DNA from: Labilithrix sp. | Lineage (GTDB): Bacteria; Myxococcota; Polyangia; Polyangiales; Polyangiaceae | DNA: 12,462 nucleotides | Assembly (NCBI GenBank): GCA_028287035.1 | Contig: JAQBQL010000190.1 | Span: forward strand, 1 to 12,462 | Direction: 5' to 3' | Shown here: piece by piece, positions 1 to 6,550 of the stretch | How positions within the stretch are numbered: position 1 is the first letter of the stretch | Layout: each line of letters starts with the position of its first letter | Notes under the pieces: generated by a model | Told to the model about the DNA's origin: nothing | What the model saw: only the letters and a program-made list of their open reading frames with translations | The model's database searches: none | Position numbers and translations under genes: made by a program

Positions 1-1
1 C

Positions 2-781
2 GAACGGATCGTCGCCGAGAAGCGGCGCGAGGTGCACGGCCTCCACCACCGCACCTGCTACGCGCGCGTGCCGGAGGGGCCCCGTGGCAACGTCGCCTCC
101 GCGCTCCGCCGCGACCCGGGCGCGCCGCTCCGGCTCATCGCCGAGAACAAGCGGAAGAGCCCGAGCGCCGGCGACCTGTCGACGGTTCTCTCGCCCGCCG
201 AACGCGCACTCGCCTACGCCGCGGCGGGGGCGAGCATGATCAGCGTCCTCTGCGACGGTCCGTTCTTCGGCGGTTCCTGGGACGACGTCGTCGACGTGCG
301 CCGCGCCCTCACCGGCGCGGGCCACGCCACCCCGGTGCTCGCGAAGGAGTTCGTCATTGACGAGCGGCAGCTCCGCGAGGCCGCGGCCTGCGGCGCCGAC
401 GCGGTGCTGCTCATCGCACGCATCCTCGACGAGGAGCGGCTCGCGTCCCTCTTCGCCGCCGCGTCGCGGCTCGGCCTCGAGCCGCTCGTCGAGGTGGTCA
501 CCGAGGAAGAGCTCGGGTGGGCGGCCCGCGCCGGAGCGGTCGTGATCGGGGTGAACGCACGCGACCTCGACACGCTCGTCATGGATCTCGCGCGAGCCGG
601 TCGCGTCCTCGCGGCGGTGCCGGAAGGCGCGGTGCCGATCCATCTGTCGGGCCTCAAGACGCCCGCCGACGTGACGCGCGTGGCGTCGACCGCCGTGCAC
701 GGAGCCCTCGTCGGCGAGACGCTGATGCGCGAGGACGATCCGCGCGCGCTCCTCGCGGCCCTCGTGACCGCCGCCGGCTGA
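2..781 (+). CDS. trpC: Indole-3-glycerol phosphate synthase, 5' end outside window
   Basis: TrpC closes the indole ring of tryptophan: it converts 1-(o-carboxyphenylamino)-1-deoxyribulose 5-phosphate to indole-3-glycerol phosphate in the cytoplasm. The reading frame is open from base 2 and begins ERIVAEKRREV, the usual family N-terminus (RIVxxKRxEV), so only a few residues are missing; the GTG at 32 is internal. Visible motifs in order: AENKRKSPS (phosphate and active-site Glu/Lys), FFGGS, LAKEF (KDF in most members, catalytic Lys kept), LVEV (catalytic Glu kept), GVNARDL (Asn kept) and LVGETLM (phosphate loop). The conserved ESG motif reads LSG here: the Glu (Glu210 in Sulfolobus numbering) is Leu at 644-646, while the following Ser is kept. 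The family is clear and activity is probable, but that substitution is odd. It is probably the tail of a trp gene cluster; the next gene starts about 40 bases downstream on the same strand. Confidence 0.95.
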   Translation, partial: ERIVAEKRREVHGLHHRTCYARVPEGPRGNVASALRRDPGAPLRLIAENKRKSPSAGDLSTVLSPAERALAYAAAGASMISVLCDGPFFGGSWDDVVDVRRALTGAGHATPVLAKEFVIDERQLREAAACGADAVLLIARILDEERLASLFAAASRLGLEPLVEVVTEEELGWAARAGAVVIGVNARDLDTLVMDLARAGRVLAAVPEGAVPIHLSGLKTPADVTRVASTAVHGALVGETLMREDDPRALLAALVTAAG

Positions 782-822
782 CCCCGAGCTCCGAGATCTG
801 GCGCTCCCGCCCGCGCGGGGGG

Positions 823-1740
823 ATGATCGAGCCCATGTCCGCGGGCCTCACCCTCGATGGGTGGATCGACAGCTACCTCGACCACCTCCGCGTGGAGCGG
901 GCGCTCGCGAAGAACACCCTCGAGGCCTACGCGCGCGATCTCGGCGAGGTCGCGGTCCACGTCGACGACGAGGCGGCGAACGACGTGCGCCGCATCGACC
1001 CCACGGTGCTCCTCGATTTCGTCGTGACGTCCTCGCGGCGCGGGAAATCCGCGCGTTCGAGCGCCCGGCAGCTCTCGGCGCTGCGCGGGTTCTTCCGCTT
1101 CCTCGTGCGCGAGCGCGCCATCGACACCGATCCGACGGAGCTCGTCGATCGCCCCAAGGTCGCGCGCAAGCTGCCCCGCGTCCTCTCGTACGAGGACGTC
1201 GACCGCATCCTCGCGGCGCCGCCACTCGACACCCCCCGCGGGATCCGCGACAGCGCCATGATCCACCTCATGTACGCCTCGGGGCTGCGCGTGTCGGAGC
1301 TCTGCTCGCTGAAGGTCGGCGACCTCGATCGCAAGGTCGGGACGGTCGCGCCGCTCGGCAAGGGTGGCAAGCGGCGCATGGTGCCGGTCGGTCAGATCGC
1401 CCTCGACCGGATCGACGTCTACCTCGACGCGGTCCGGCCCTTCGCGAAGCGAGCGACCGTGGACCCGCACCTCTTCCTGTCGCCGCGCGGGCGGGCGTTC
1501 ACGCGGCAGGGGTTCTGGAAGCTGCTGCGCGCCTACGCTCGCGGCGCGGGGATCACCGCGCCGATCTCGCCGCACAAGCTCCGTCACTCGTTCGCGACGC
1601 ACCTCCTCCGCGGCGGGGCTGACCTGCGGGCGGTGCAGGCCATGCTGGGGCACGCCGACCTCGGCACCACCGAGATCTACACGCGGGTCGCGCAGGACCA
1701 CGTCCGGCACGCCTATGACAAGGCGCACCCGCGCGCGTAG
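823..1740 (+). CDS. xerD: Site-specific tyrosine recombinase, XerC/XerD family
   Basis: A tyrosine recombinase of the kind that resolves chromosome dimers at dif with a partner Xer protein. Length is 305 aa, close to the 298 aa of E. coli XerD. The N-terminal SAM-like core-binding domain spans about residues 10-100 (WIDSYLDHL, KNTLEAYARDL, LSALRGFFRFL) and the catalytic domain about 115-300. The full catalytic set is visible: R156 in ASGLRVSEL, K180 in GKGGK, H251 and R254 in HKLRHSFATHLL, H277 in LGHADL, and nucleophile Y286 in EIYTRV. The frame is open back to 517, but homology begins only near 850. ATG 823 follows a G-run directly; ATG 835 lies about 12 bases behind the same G-run and is the main alternative (301 aa). 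XerC and XerD cannot be told apart here, so the symbol is a best guess. Nothing indicates a mobile-element integrase: it sits among housekeeping genes of like composition. Confidence 0.9.
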   Translation: MIEPMSAGLTLDGWIDSYLDHLRVERALAKNTLEAYARDLGEVAVHVDDEAANDVRRIDPTVLLDFVVTSSRRGKSARSSARQLSALRGFFRFLVRERAIDTDPTELVDRPKVARKLPRVLSYEDVDRILAAPPLDTPRGIRDSAMIHLMYASGLRVSELCSLKVGDLDRKVGTVAPLGKGGKRRMVPVGQIALDRIDVYLDAVRPFAKRATVDPHLFLSPRGRAFTRQGFWKLLRAYARGAGITAPISPHKLRHSFATHLLRGGADLRAVQAMLGHADLGTTEIYTRVAQDHVRHAYDKAHPRA

Positions 1741-1755
1741 GCCGCAGGCAACTTT

Positions 1756-1771
1756 GGCCGGCGCGCCGGCC
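1756..1771. repeat. 16-bp perfect palindrome between xerD and the next gene
   Basis: GGCCGGCGCGCCGGCC is its own reverse complement and lies 15 bases after the recombinase stop and 29 bases before the next ATG. As RNA it could form a 6-bp G+C stem with a 4-base CGCG loop. No T-run follows on either strand, so it does not look like a classical intrinsic terminator. It may be a weak transcription barrier, a protein-binding site, or chance in GC-rich DNA. Confidence 0.5.
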
Positions 1772-1800
1772 GGGCCGCGGTGTACCCTCGGATCACTCCG

Positions 1801-2625
1801 ATGCCCGCGGCGTTCACGCTGATCGAGCCCGACGAAGCGCGGGAGTCGCCCGTGGTGGTGGAAGTCCCGCACGCGGGTCTCTTCATGGACGGTCCGGCGC
1901 TGCTCCGGCTGGCCGCGCCGGCACGCTGCATCGGCCGCGACGCCGACCTCTACGTCGACGAGCTGTACGGCCGCGCGCCCGCGCGTGGCGCGACGCTCCT
2001 CTTCGCCAACGTGTCCCGGTACGTCTGCGATCTGAACCGCAGCGAGCAGGACGTCGACGCGGAGACGATCGAGGGCGTTCCGCCCACCGCGCGGGCGACG
2101 CGCGGCATCGTCTGGCGGCTCACGAGCGACAACCAGCGCGTCCTCGACGCGCCGCTCCCGCACGCCGAGCTCGAACGCCGGCTCGACACCTATTACCGCC
2201 CGTACCACCGGACGCTCGGCGAGCTCCTCGAGCGGAAGCGCGCGCGGTTCGGGTACGCGATCGTCCTCGCCGCCCACTCGATGCCGAGCGCCGGCCGCGG
2301 GGGCGACCCGCGCGAGCCCCCCCACGTGCGCGCCGACGTCGTGCCGGGCACGAGGGGCCGCACCAGCGCCTCGCGCCGGCTCATCGACGCGGTCGATGCC
2401 CACGCCCGCGCCGGAGGCCTGTCGGTCGCGCACGACGACCCGTACCAGGGCGGGTACACGACGCAGCACTACGGCCGACCCGAACGGAACGTGCACGTCG
2501 TGCAGGTGGAGCTCGCGCGCCGCCTCTACATGGACGAGCCGTCCCTCCAGAAGAACGGCGGCTTCGGCGCGCTCGAGCAGTGGTGCGCCTCGCTGGTCGA
2601 GGTGCTCGGCGCCGTCACGCCCTAG
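1801..2625 (+). CDS. N-formylglutamate amidohydrolase family protein
   Basis: Member of the N-formylglutamate deformylase (FGase/HutG-like) family, zinc-dependent amidohydrolases that split N-formyl-L-glutamate into formate and glutamate at the end of one histidine degradation route. The 274-aa protein carries the family signatures in order: VEVPHAG (residues 20-26, metal-binding His24), RDADLYVDELY (46-56), SRYVCDLNR (72-80), YRPYHRTL (132-139), AAHSMPS (157-163, second His), DPYQGGYTTQHYGRP (213-227) and VQVELARRLYMDE (234-246). Length matches the family (about 260-280 aa). ATG 1801 was chosen because homology starts soon after and a weak GGA lies 8 bases upstream; the frame is open back to a GTG at 1780. 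No other hut gene is visible nearby, so histidine breakdown is not shown by context; many family members in such genomes act on unknown N-acyl amino acids. Confidence 0.85.
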   Translation: MPAAFTLIEPDEARESPVVVEVPHAGLFMDGPALLRLAAPARCIGRDADLYVDELYGRAPARGATLLFANVSRYVCDLNRSEQDVDAETIEGVPPTARATRGIVWRLTSDNQRVLDAPLPHAELERRLDTYYRPYHRTLGELLERKRARFGYAIVLAAHSMPSAGRGGDPREPPHVRADVVPGTRGRTSASRRLIDAVDAHARAGGLSVAHDDPYQGGYTTQHYGRPERNVHVVQVELARRLYMDEPSLQKNGGFGALEQWCASLVEVLGAVTP

Positions 2626-2674
2626 CCGGGAGCGATCGCGCGGGCAGTTCCTCGCGCGAGGCGCTTCACGCGGC

Positions 2675-2703
2675 TTGACATGCCAGACGGATTCCGCCAA
2701 GTT
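2675..2703 (+). promoter_or_regulatory. Probable sigma-70 promoter for rpmB
   Basis: A perfect TTGACA -35 box lies at 2675-2680 in otherwise very GC-rich DNA. With a 17-bp spacer the -10 window falls at 2698-2703 (CAAGTT), a poor match, so only the -35 is convincing. The predicted start near 2710 would leave a leader of only about 5 bases before the rpmB ATG at 2715. Confidence 0.45.
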
Positions 2704-2714
2704 GCGCGCCTGTC

Positions 2715-2939
2715 ATGGCGAAGAGCGACATCACCGGCAAGCGAAGGCTGAGCGCGCAGAACGTCTCGCACTCGAACATCAAGACCAAGCGTTGGCAGCA
2801 CGTCAACATCCAGACGCGCCGCGTGTGGGTGCCCGAGCTGAAGCGCTTCGTCACGCTGAACCTGACGACGCGCGACATCCGCACGATCGACAAGATCGGC
2901 CTGACGGCGTACGCCAAGCGTTACAACGTCAAGCTGTAA
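2715..2939 (+). CDS. rpmB: 50S ribosomal protein L28
   Basis: Structural protein of the large ribosomal subunit. The 74-aa product begins MAKSDITGKRRLS and contains NVSHSNIKTKRW, RRVWVPELKRFVTLNLTTRDIRTIDK in two halves (residues 36-49 and 50-61) and the C-terminal LTAYAKRY, all typical of L28; length fits (bacterial L28 is about 63-98 aa). It has no cysteine, so it is the zinc-free form. The stretch before the ATG (2695-2714) has no Shine-Dalgarno sequence, unlike the trxA and sigma genes in this window, which suggests a leaderless or very short-leader mRNA when read with the promoter just upstream. It is about 90 bases from the preceding gene and looks singly transcribed, with a hairpin after it. 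No rpmG follows. Confidence 0.95.
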   Translation: MAKSDITGKRRLSAQNVSHSNIKTKRWQHVNIQTRRVWVPELKRFVTLNLTTRDIRTIDKIGLTAYAKRYNVKL

Positions 2940-2962
2940 GGCTTCTCCGAGGCACCACCGAT

Positions 2963-2994
2963 AGCGCGCGGCCCGCCCAGGGTTCGCGCGCTTT
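2963..2994 (+). terminator. Hairpin terminator after rpmB, shared with the converging operon
   Basis: AGCGCGCG at 2963-2970 pairs perfectly with CGCGCGCT at 2985-2992 across a 14-base loop, and a short TTT ends the second arm. It lies in the 138-base convergent gap between rpmB (+) and the gamma-glutamyltransferase-like gene (-), so it may stop transcription from either side. The T-tract is short, so strength is uncertain. Nothing else is recognisable in this gap. Confidence 0.5.
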
Positions 2995-3077
2995 CGTGCG
3001 TCCATCGTCCTGACGTCGATCGAACATCGGCCGGCGCCCGCGTCAGTGCGGGCGGCGCGAGTCGCGCGCTCGCGAGC

Positions 3078-4151
3078 TCAGCGGAACGCGGTTGCCGTGC
3101 CCTGGACGTGGCTGAGGGCGACCAGGCGCGCTTCTCCGTGCGCCTCGAGCTGATCGTTCTCGGCCACCGAGCGGACGGCGCGGCCGAGCACCTCGTACGC
3201 GTCGCCCGCCCCGAACGCCGCAAACGCGAGCTCGAGGGCCCCGTCGGTCGCGGTGAGGAGCGCGACCGGCGCGGATGCGGGCCGGATGACGCCGGGGTTC
3301 ACGCGCTGCGCCCCGCGGCGCACCGGCTCGGCGAAGAACGGCGCGCGCAGGCCGAGCTCGTTCACCATGACGCCGTCGACGCTCTCGTCCCACACCGCGA
3401 TCGCGAAGGAGCCGTTCCGGTCGACCGCCGCGACAGCGCGGGCGGTGGCGATCGGCGCGTCCGGCGCGACCGGCAAGCCTGCCTCGAGCGTCGCCCAGGG
3501 CAGCGTGATGACGTGGCGCTCCTTGGAGGGCTCGGCGTCCTCGTCGTCCACCTTGCGCCGGCGACGGACGGGCGCTTCCTCGCCGCCGAGGACGCTGCGC
3601 GTCGCCATGTGCACCTCGGGGTGCGGCGAGGCGAGATCCTCGAGCGTGAGGAGGCCGCCGTTGATGCGCCCGACGACCGCGAGGAGCTCGGAGGACACGA
3701 GGCTCTCCTCGATGCCACGCGGGCCGCGCTGCTGGATCTTGGAGAGAACCTCGTGCCGCGCCGAGCCCTTCGAGAGCGCCATGCCCGGGCCCATCACCGC
3801 GCCGAAGGTCGACGCGCCGGCGGTCGCGATCGCCGCCGACAGGGTCGCGGGCAACCACGGCACCCCGACGCGAGCGGCGTCGGGCACCGGCTCGTTGTCA
3901 CGGAAGCCCCGCGGACGTGGCGCGCCGAGGCCCGGCTGGCGGACGCGCCCGTCGAGCGCACGCAGCCCGGAGCCGCCGCCGCCCATCAGGATCTGCACCG
4001 GCCCGAGCAGCACGCCCGGCGACACCGCGCATGCTGCGAACACCCCCGCGACCACCGCGTCGAGCGCGTTGCCCTTGCGGAGCAGCTCGTCCGCTGCGGC
4101 CTCCACCTCGGCAGTCGCGGCAACGACCGCGCGCTGGAGACGGCGGGTCAT
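3078..4151 (-). CDS. Gamma-glutamyltransferase-like protein, probably catalytically degenerate
   Basis: Distant relative of gamma-glutamyltransferases (Ntn hydrolases). The N-terminal half keeps the family layout: KGNALDAVVAG (26-36, cf. GGNAxDAAVA), LMGGGGSGL (55-63), ALDGR (65-69) and RVGVPWLPATLSAAI (94-108). Around 236-295, IATARAVAAVDRNGS aligns with the TTHxSVVDxDGN region at the autoprocessing site, and NPGVIRPASAP with PxKRPxSSMxP. The key residues are missing: the ungapped match to the nucleophile Thr is Ala237 (Thr236 is one position off), SSM is SAP, the MDDF acidic pair is GLR, and the oxyanion GG region reads FGAGDA. At 357 aa it is much shorter than true enzymes (about 550-580). 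It has no obvious signal peptide, whereas many family members are exported. A charged insert (RRRRKVDDEDAEPSKER) lies at 197-212. The start overlaps the upstream gene's stop (ATGA, 4148-4151), implying translational coupling. Homology is moderate; loss of activity is inferred. Confidence 0.65.
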   Translation of the reverse strand: MTRRLQRAVVAATAEVEAAADELLRKGNALDAVVAGVFAACAVSPGVLLGPVQILMGGGGSGLRALDGRVRQPGLGAPRPRGFRDNEPVPDAARVGVPWLPATLSAAIATAGASTFGAVMGPGMALSKGSARHEVLSKIQQRGPRGIEESLVSSELLAVVGRINGGLLTLEDLASPHPEVHMATRSVLGGEEAPVRRRRKVDDEDAEPSKERHVITLPWATLEAGLPVAPDAPIATARAVAAVDRNGSFAIAVWDESVDGVMVNELGLRAPFFAEPVRRGAQRVNPGVIRPASAPVALLTATDGALELAFAAFGAGDAYEVLGRAVRSVAENDQLEAHGEARLVALSHVQGTATAFR

Positions 4152-4891
4152 TCGTCGTCGTCCTCGGCCTCGTCGTCCGCGGATGCGCCGCGCGGCCGGA
4201 TGAGGCGACCGAGCCCGCCCTGCGCCCCGGTCTTCGCGGCGCGAACGAGCGCGCGGAGCTGCTTGCCCTCCTTGAGGGCGTTCGCGGTCTCGATGACGAC
4301 GTACGCGTCGCGACGCTCGCCGATCGTCATGGCGATCTTGGTGAGCGCGGTGGTCGAGAACGCGCGGGTCGCGCCCTGGGCGCGCAGGCGGCCGTAGGCG
4401 ACGGGCCCAGGCGGCATCGCATCACGCGCGGGGTCGACGGCGACGACCACGCCCCACTGCCTCGCCTGCTCGGCCGCGTCCTCGGTCTCCCAGAGGCCGC
4501 TCGGCTCCCAGACGACCGTGCTCGCGTCGCGCGGGAGCCGCTCGATCACCTTGGCGAGCCGGTCGCGCCACAGCTTGCTCGGCGTGACGTCGCTCGGGGT
4601 ACCGACGAGGATGATGCGCGCCTCGAGCAGCGTCACCGTCTTGAGGAGCGCGGCGAGCTCGGTCTCGAGGTCGGCCGAGTCCTTGAGCCTCGAGAGCGCC
4701 GGGCCGGCGACGGCCGCGAACTCGAACTGCGGTCCCGCGGCCTTTCGCCAGCGGCGCAGCGTGGCGTCGCTCGGCGCCTGGCGCAGATCGGCCGCCGCAT
4801 AGCCGCGGACCTCGAGGAGGTCGAAGCGTTTTGCGTAGGCGCCGAGCTCGCCCTTCAGTTCCTTCGCGCCGACGTGCAGGCGGGTCGCCAT
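4148..4891 (-). CDS. Divergent DUF72 (YecE-like) family protein
   Basis: A 247-aa protein resembling the DUF72/YecE TIM-barrel-like family, whose biochemical role is not settled. The match rests on order and spacing: LHVGAKEL near the N-terminus (cf. VGTSGW), YAKRFDLLEVRGY (19-31, cf. YaxxFxtVEvNsTFY), LRRWRKAAGPQFEFAAVA (45-62), ILVGTPSD (94-101, cf. LfQlPPsf), STVVWEPSGLWE (124-135, cf. avExRhxsW), VAYGRLRAQG (164-173, cf. YvRlHG) and VVIETANALKEGKQL (198-212, cf. NN..g.A..NA). Several hallmark positions (NSTFY, RLHG, the NN pair) are changed, so it is a remote and perhaps functionally altered member. The tail is acidic (DDEAEDDDE). Its stop overlaps the ATG of the downstream gamma-glutamyltransferase-like gene, and it starts 48 bases after the acyltransferase stop, so it probably belongs to the same operon. 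No strong Shine-Dalgarno is visible. Confidence 0.7.
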   Translation of the reverse strand: MATRLHVGAKELKGELGAYAKRFDLLEVRGYAAADLRQAPSDATLRRWRKAAGPQFEFAAVAGPALSRLKDSADLETELAALLKTVTLLEARIILVGTPSDVTPSKLWRDRLAKVIERLPRDASTVVWEPSGLWETEDAAEQARQWGVVVAVDPARDAMPPGPVAYGRLRAQGATRAFSTTALTKIAMTIGERRDAYVVIETANALKEGKQLRALVRAAKTGAQGGLGRLIRPRGASADDEAEDDDE

Positions 4892-4939
4892 GATCGCGGC
4901 CCTAGGTAGACCGGAGCGGTTCGGCTGTCCACTTCTGAC

Positions 4940-5866
4940 TCACGTGTGGAAGTGGAACCACTGCGTCGGATGCTGGCGGAGGAAGCCCGCAAGGCGATCG
5001 GCGAGCAGCTGCGCGGCGCGGTCGAGCTCCTCCTCGTCCGCGCGGCGGCTGACGTGGATCGCGGGGAACACCTCGACGACGTAGCGCCGGTAGCCGAGGC
5101 GCGCGCAGAAGACCGCGACCACCGGGGCGCCCGAGGCCTGCGCGAGCCGCAGCGGGCCGTCGGGCAGCTCGGCGGGCTCGCCGAGCAGGTCGACGGTGCG
5201 CGTCTTCATCCGGGGGGCGAACCGATCGAGCTGCAGGGCGACGACCGCGTTCGGCATGCGCAGCGCGCGCAGCAAGGTGAGCGCGGAGAACGGGTCGTCG
5301 CCGGCGTGGACGATCCGCACCCCTGCCCGTCGCCGCACCTCGTCCTGGAGCGCGCGAGCGCGCGCGTCGGGCTCGGCCTGCATGACGATCGTGACGTCGA
5401 GTCCCTGGTCGTGCGCGAGCAGCGGCCCGACCGACTCCCAACCCGCGGTGTGCCCGGTGACCACGATGATGCCGCGGTCGGCGGCACGTGCATCGTGCAT
5501 GTACTTCTCGTTGATGATCGTGCTCTCGGCCGGACGCGGGCCCTGCGGGGCGTCGTTCGAGAGCACCTCGGCGAGGCACGACGCGTAGTTCGCGAAGGTC
5601 TCCAGGGTGTCGCGCGCGTCCTGGAGCGGCGAGGCCGGCCCGCGCACGAGGCGCAGGTTCCGCAGGACGGCGCGGCGCGCCGACGGGACGAGCGCCGCCG
5701 CGGCCCAGCCGAAGAACGGCGGCGTGTAGCGCACCCACCACTCGGGACCCCGCGAGGCGCCCCAGTGGGCGAGCCGTCGCAAGAACATGCCCTCGTGGGC
5801 CCTCGCCGCGCGCCTTTCGGTCATGGACGCGGGAAGCCATCGCACGGGCCGAGGGCCGACGTCCAC
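4940..5866 (-). CDS. LpxL/HtrB-type lysophospholipid acyltransferase family protein
   Basis: Membrane-associated acyltransferase of the lipid A biosynthesis (LpxL/LpxM/HtrB) group, which moves a fatty acyl chain from acyl-ACP onto a lipid acceptor at the inner face of the inner membrane. Evidence: the catalytic HX4E motif in VTGHTAGWES (His139, Glu144 from the GTG start), a hydrophobic N-terminal stretch (about 43-60), QLDRFAP (212-218), the acceptor-domain signature LLGEPAELPDGPLRLAQ (227-243) followed by GAPVVAVF, and the C-terminal QHPTQWFHFH (298-307; cf. hPEQWxWxH). The 308-aa length fits the family. The start is unsure: GTG 5866 gives the full frame, while ATG 5824 (MTERRAARAHEG) removes 14 residues; neither has a clear ribosome binding site. 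It lies 16 bases after the sigma gene stop, so the two are probably co-transcribed. Whether the substrate is lipid A, an ornithine lipid or another lipid cannot be told. Confidence 0.85.
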   Translation of the reverse strand: MDVGPRPVRWLPASMTERRAARAHEGMFLRRLAHWGASRGPEWWVRYTPPFFGWAAAALVPSARRAVLRNLRLVRGPASPLQDARDTLETFANYASCLAEVLSNDAPQGPRPAESTIINEKYMHDARAADRGIIVVTGHTAGWESVGPLLAHDQGLDVTIVMQAEPDARARALQDEVRRRAGVRIVHAGDDPFSALTLLRALRMPNAVVALQLDRFAPRMKTRTVDLLGEPAELPDGPLRLAQASGAPVVAVFCARLGYRRYVVEVFPAIHVSRRADEEELDRAAQLLADRLAGFLRQHPTQWFHFHT

Positions 5867-5882
5867 GGCGGAATGCGCGCGT

Positions 5883-6446
5883 TCACTCGTGCGTCATGCA
5901 CACGCGGAGCGAGGCCTTCGCGCGGTGGAGCAGCACGTCGACGTAGCCGCGCGAGATCCCGAGCGAGGCGGCGACGTCCTCGCCGGGCTGCTCCTCGAGG
6001 AGGCGGAGCATGACGACCGCCTTCTGCGTCTCGCAGAGCTGATCGACGCACGCGCGGAGCCGCACGTGGTCCTCGGCCTCGGCGATGAGCGCATCGGCCG
6101 ACGCCCCGGACGCGCTGGGCAGCTCGAGGGCGTCCACGTCGTCGTGAGGCTTCGCGACCCGGTGGAGGCGCCGGCGGTTCCGCGCCGCGTTGCGGACGAT
6201 GCCGCCGAGGTAGGCGCCCCATTCGGCGCGCGCGTCGGGCAGCTGGCCCTTCTGCGCGCTCTGCAGGAACGTGACGAGCGCATCCTGGACGCACTCGACC
6301 GCGTCCTCCGCCGAGGCGCCCTCGCGCTGCGCGAGACGGACGAGCTCCGACCGGCCGGTGCGCGCCAGATCGCTCAGGATCCCGAGGACATCGAGGCCCG
6401 GCGCCTCGGACGAGGAGGGTGCGGAGGTCGGGCCGGCCACGGTCAT
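5883..6446 (-). CDS. ECF-like RNA polymerase sigma-70 factor
   Basis: Alternative sigma factor of 187 aa. The region-2 helices are seen in GASAEDAVECVQDALVTFL and EWGAYLGGIVRNAARNRRR (cf. fxaWLxxIaRN), joined by an acidic linker to region 4: LCETQKAVVMLRLLEEQPGEDVAASLGISRGYVDVLLHRAKASLR (split: helix-turn-helix EDVAASLGISRGYVDVLLHR). The open frame reaches back to 6530, but GGAGGT (6453-6458, read on the minus strand) fixes the start at one of two adjacent ATGs, 6449 or 6446; 6446 has the better spacing (7 bases from GGAGG). A Ser/Pro-rich stretch of about 20 residues precedes region 2. It leads the minus-strand operon, lipid acyltransferase next, and is divergent from trxA. No gene for a transmembrane or zinc anti-sigma factor lies next to it, so the inducing signal is not evident. 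ECF factors often control their own operon, but no matching promoter was clear. Confidence 0.85.
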   Translation of the reverse strand: MTVAGPTSAPSSSEAPGLDVLGILSDLARTGRSELVRLAQREGASAEDAVECVQDALVTFLQSAQKGQLPDARAEWGAYLGGIVRNAARNRRRLHRVAKPHDDVDALELPSASGASADALIAEAEDHVRLRACVDQLCETQKAVVMLRLLEEQPGEDVAASLGISRGYVDVLLHRAKASLRVCMTHE

Positions 6447-6550
6447 CATGCTACCTCCGATTCCGCGGCTGTAAGAACCGTCGCTGCTGTTACCTTCCAT
6501 CACGAGGGCTGCCGGTCTGCGGCAGGCCACGGTCGAAAGGAATATCGGAC
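6447..6550. promoter_or_regulatory. Divergent control region between the sigma gene and trxA
   Basis: This roughly 100-base gap must hold promoters for both the minus-strand sigma operon and plus-strand trxA. Visible elements: GGAGGT (6453-6458, minus sense), the sigma gene's ribosome binding site; TG-T-TACCTT (6488-6496), a possible extended -10 for trxA; a hairpin CTGCCG/CGGCAG (6509-6514 with 6520-6525) in the presumed trxA leader; and AAAGGA (6536-6541), the trxA ribosome binding site, 9 bases from the ATG. The ribosome binding sites are firm; the promoter call is weak. Confidence 0.45.

Noticed and set aside
517..822. Upstream extension of the recombinase frame
   Set aside because: It overlaps trpC in another frame and encodes an Arg-rich sequence; Xer homology starts only after about 850.
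1756..1771. dif-like Xer target site
   Set aside because: A dif site is about 28 bp, two 11-bp arms around a 6-bp centre and usually A/T-rich; this palindrome is 16 bp of pure G+C with no spacer.
214..2700. 828-codon open frame on the minus strand
   Set aside because: It lies antisense to trpC, xerD and the amidohydrolase gene, all with strong family motifs. Its translation is Arg/Ala/Asp/Val-rich low-complexity sequence with no recognisable domain, as expected for a stop-poor shadow frame in GC-rich DNA.
6460..6510. ECF-type promoter (GGAAC ... CGTT-like) for the sigma operon
   Set aside because: The minus strand has GGAAGG and a later CGGTT, but neither the -35 sequence nor the spacing fits a known ECF consensus well enough to call autoregulation.
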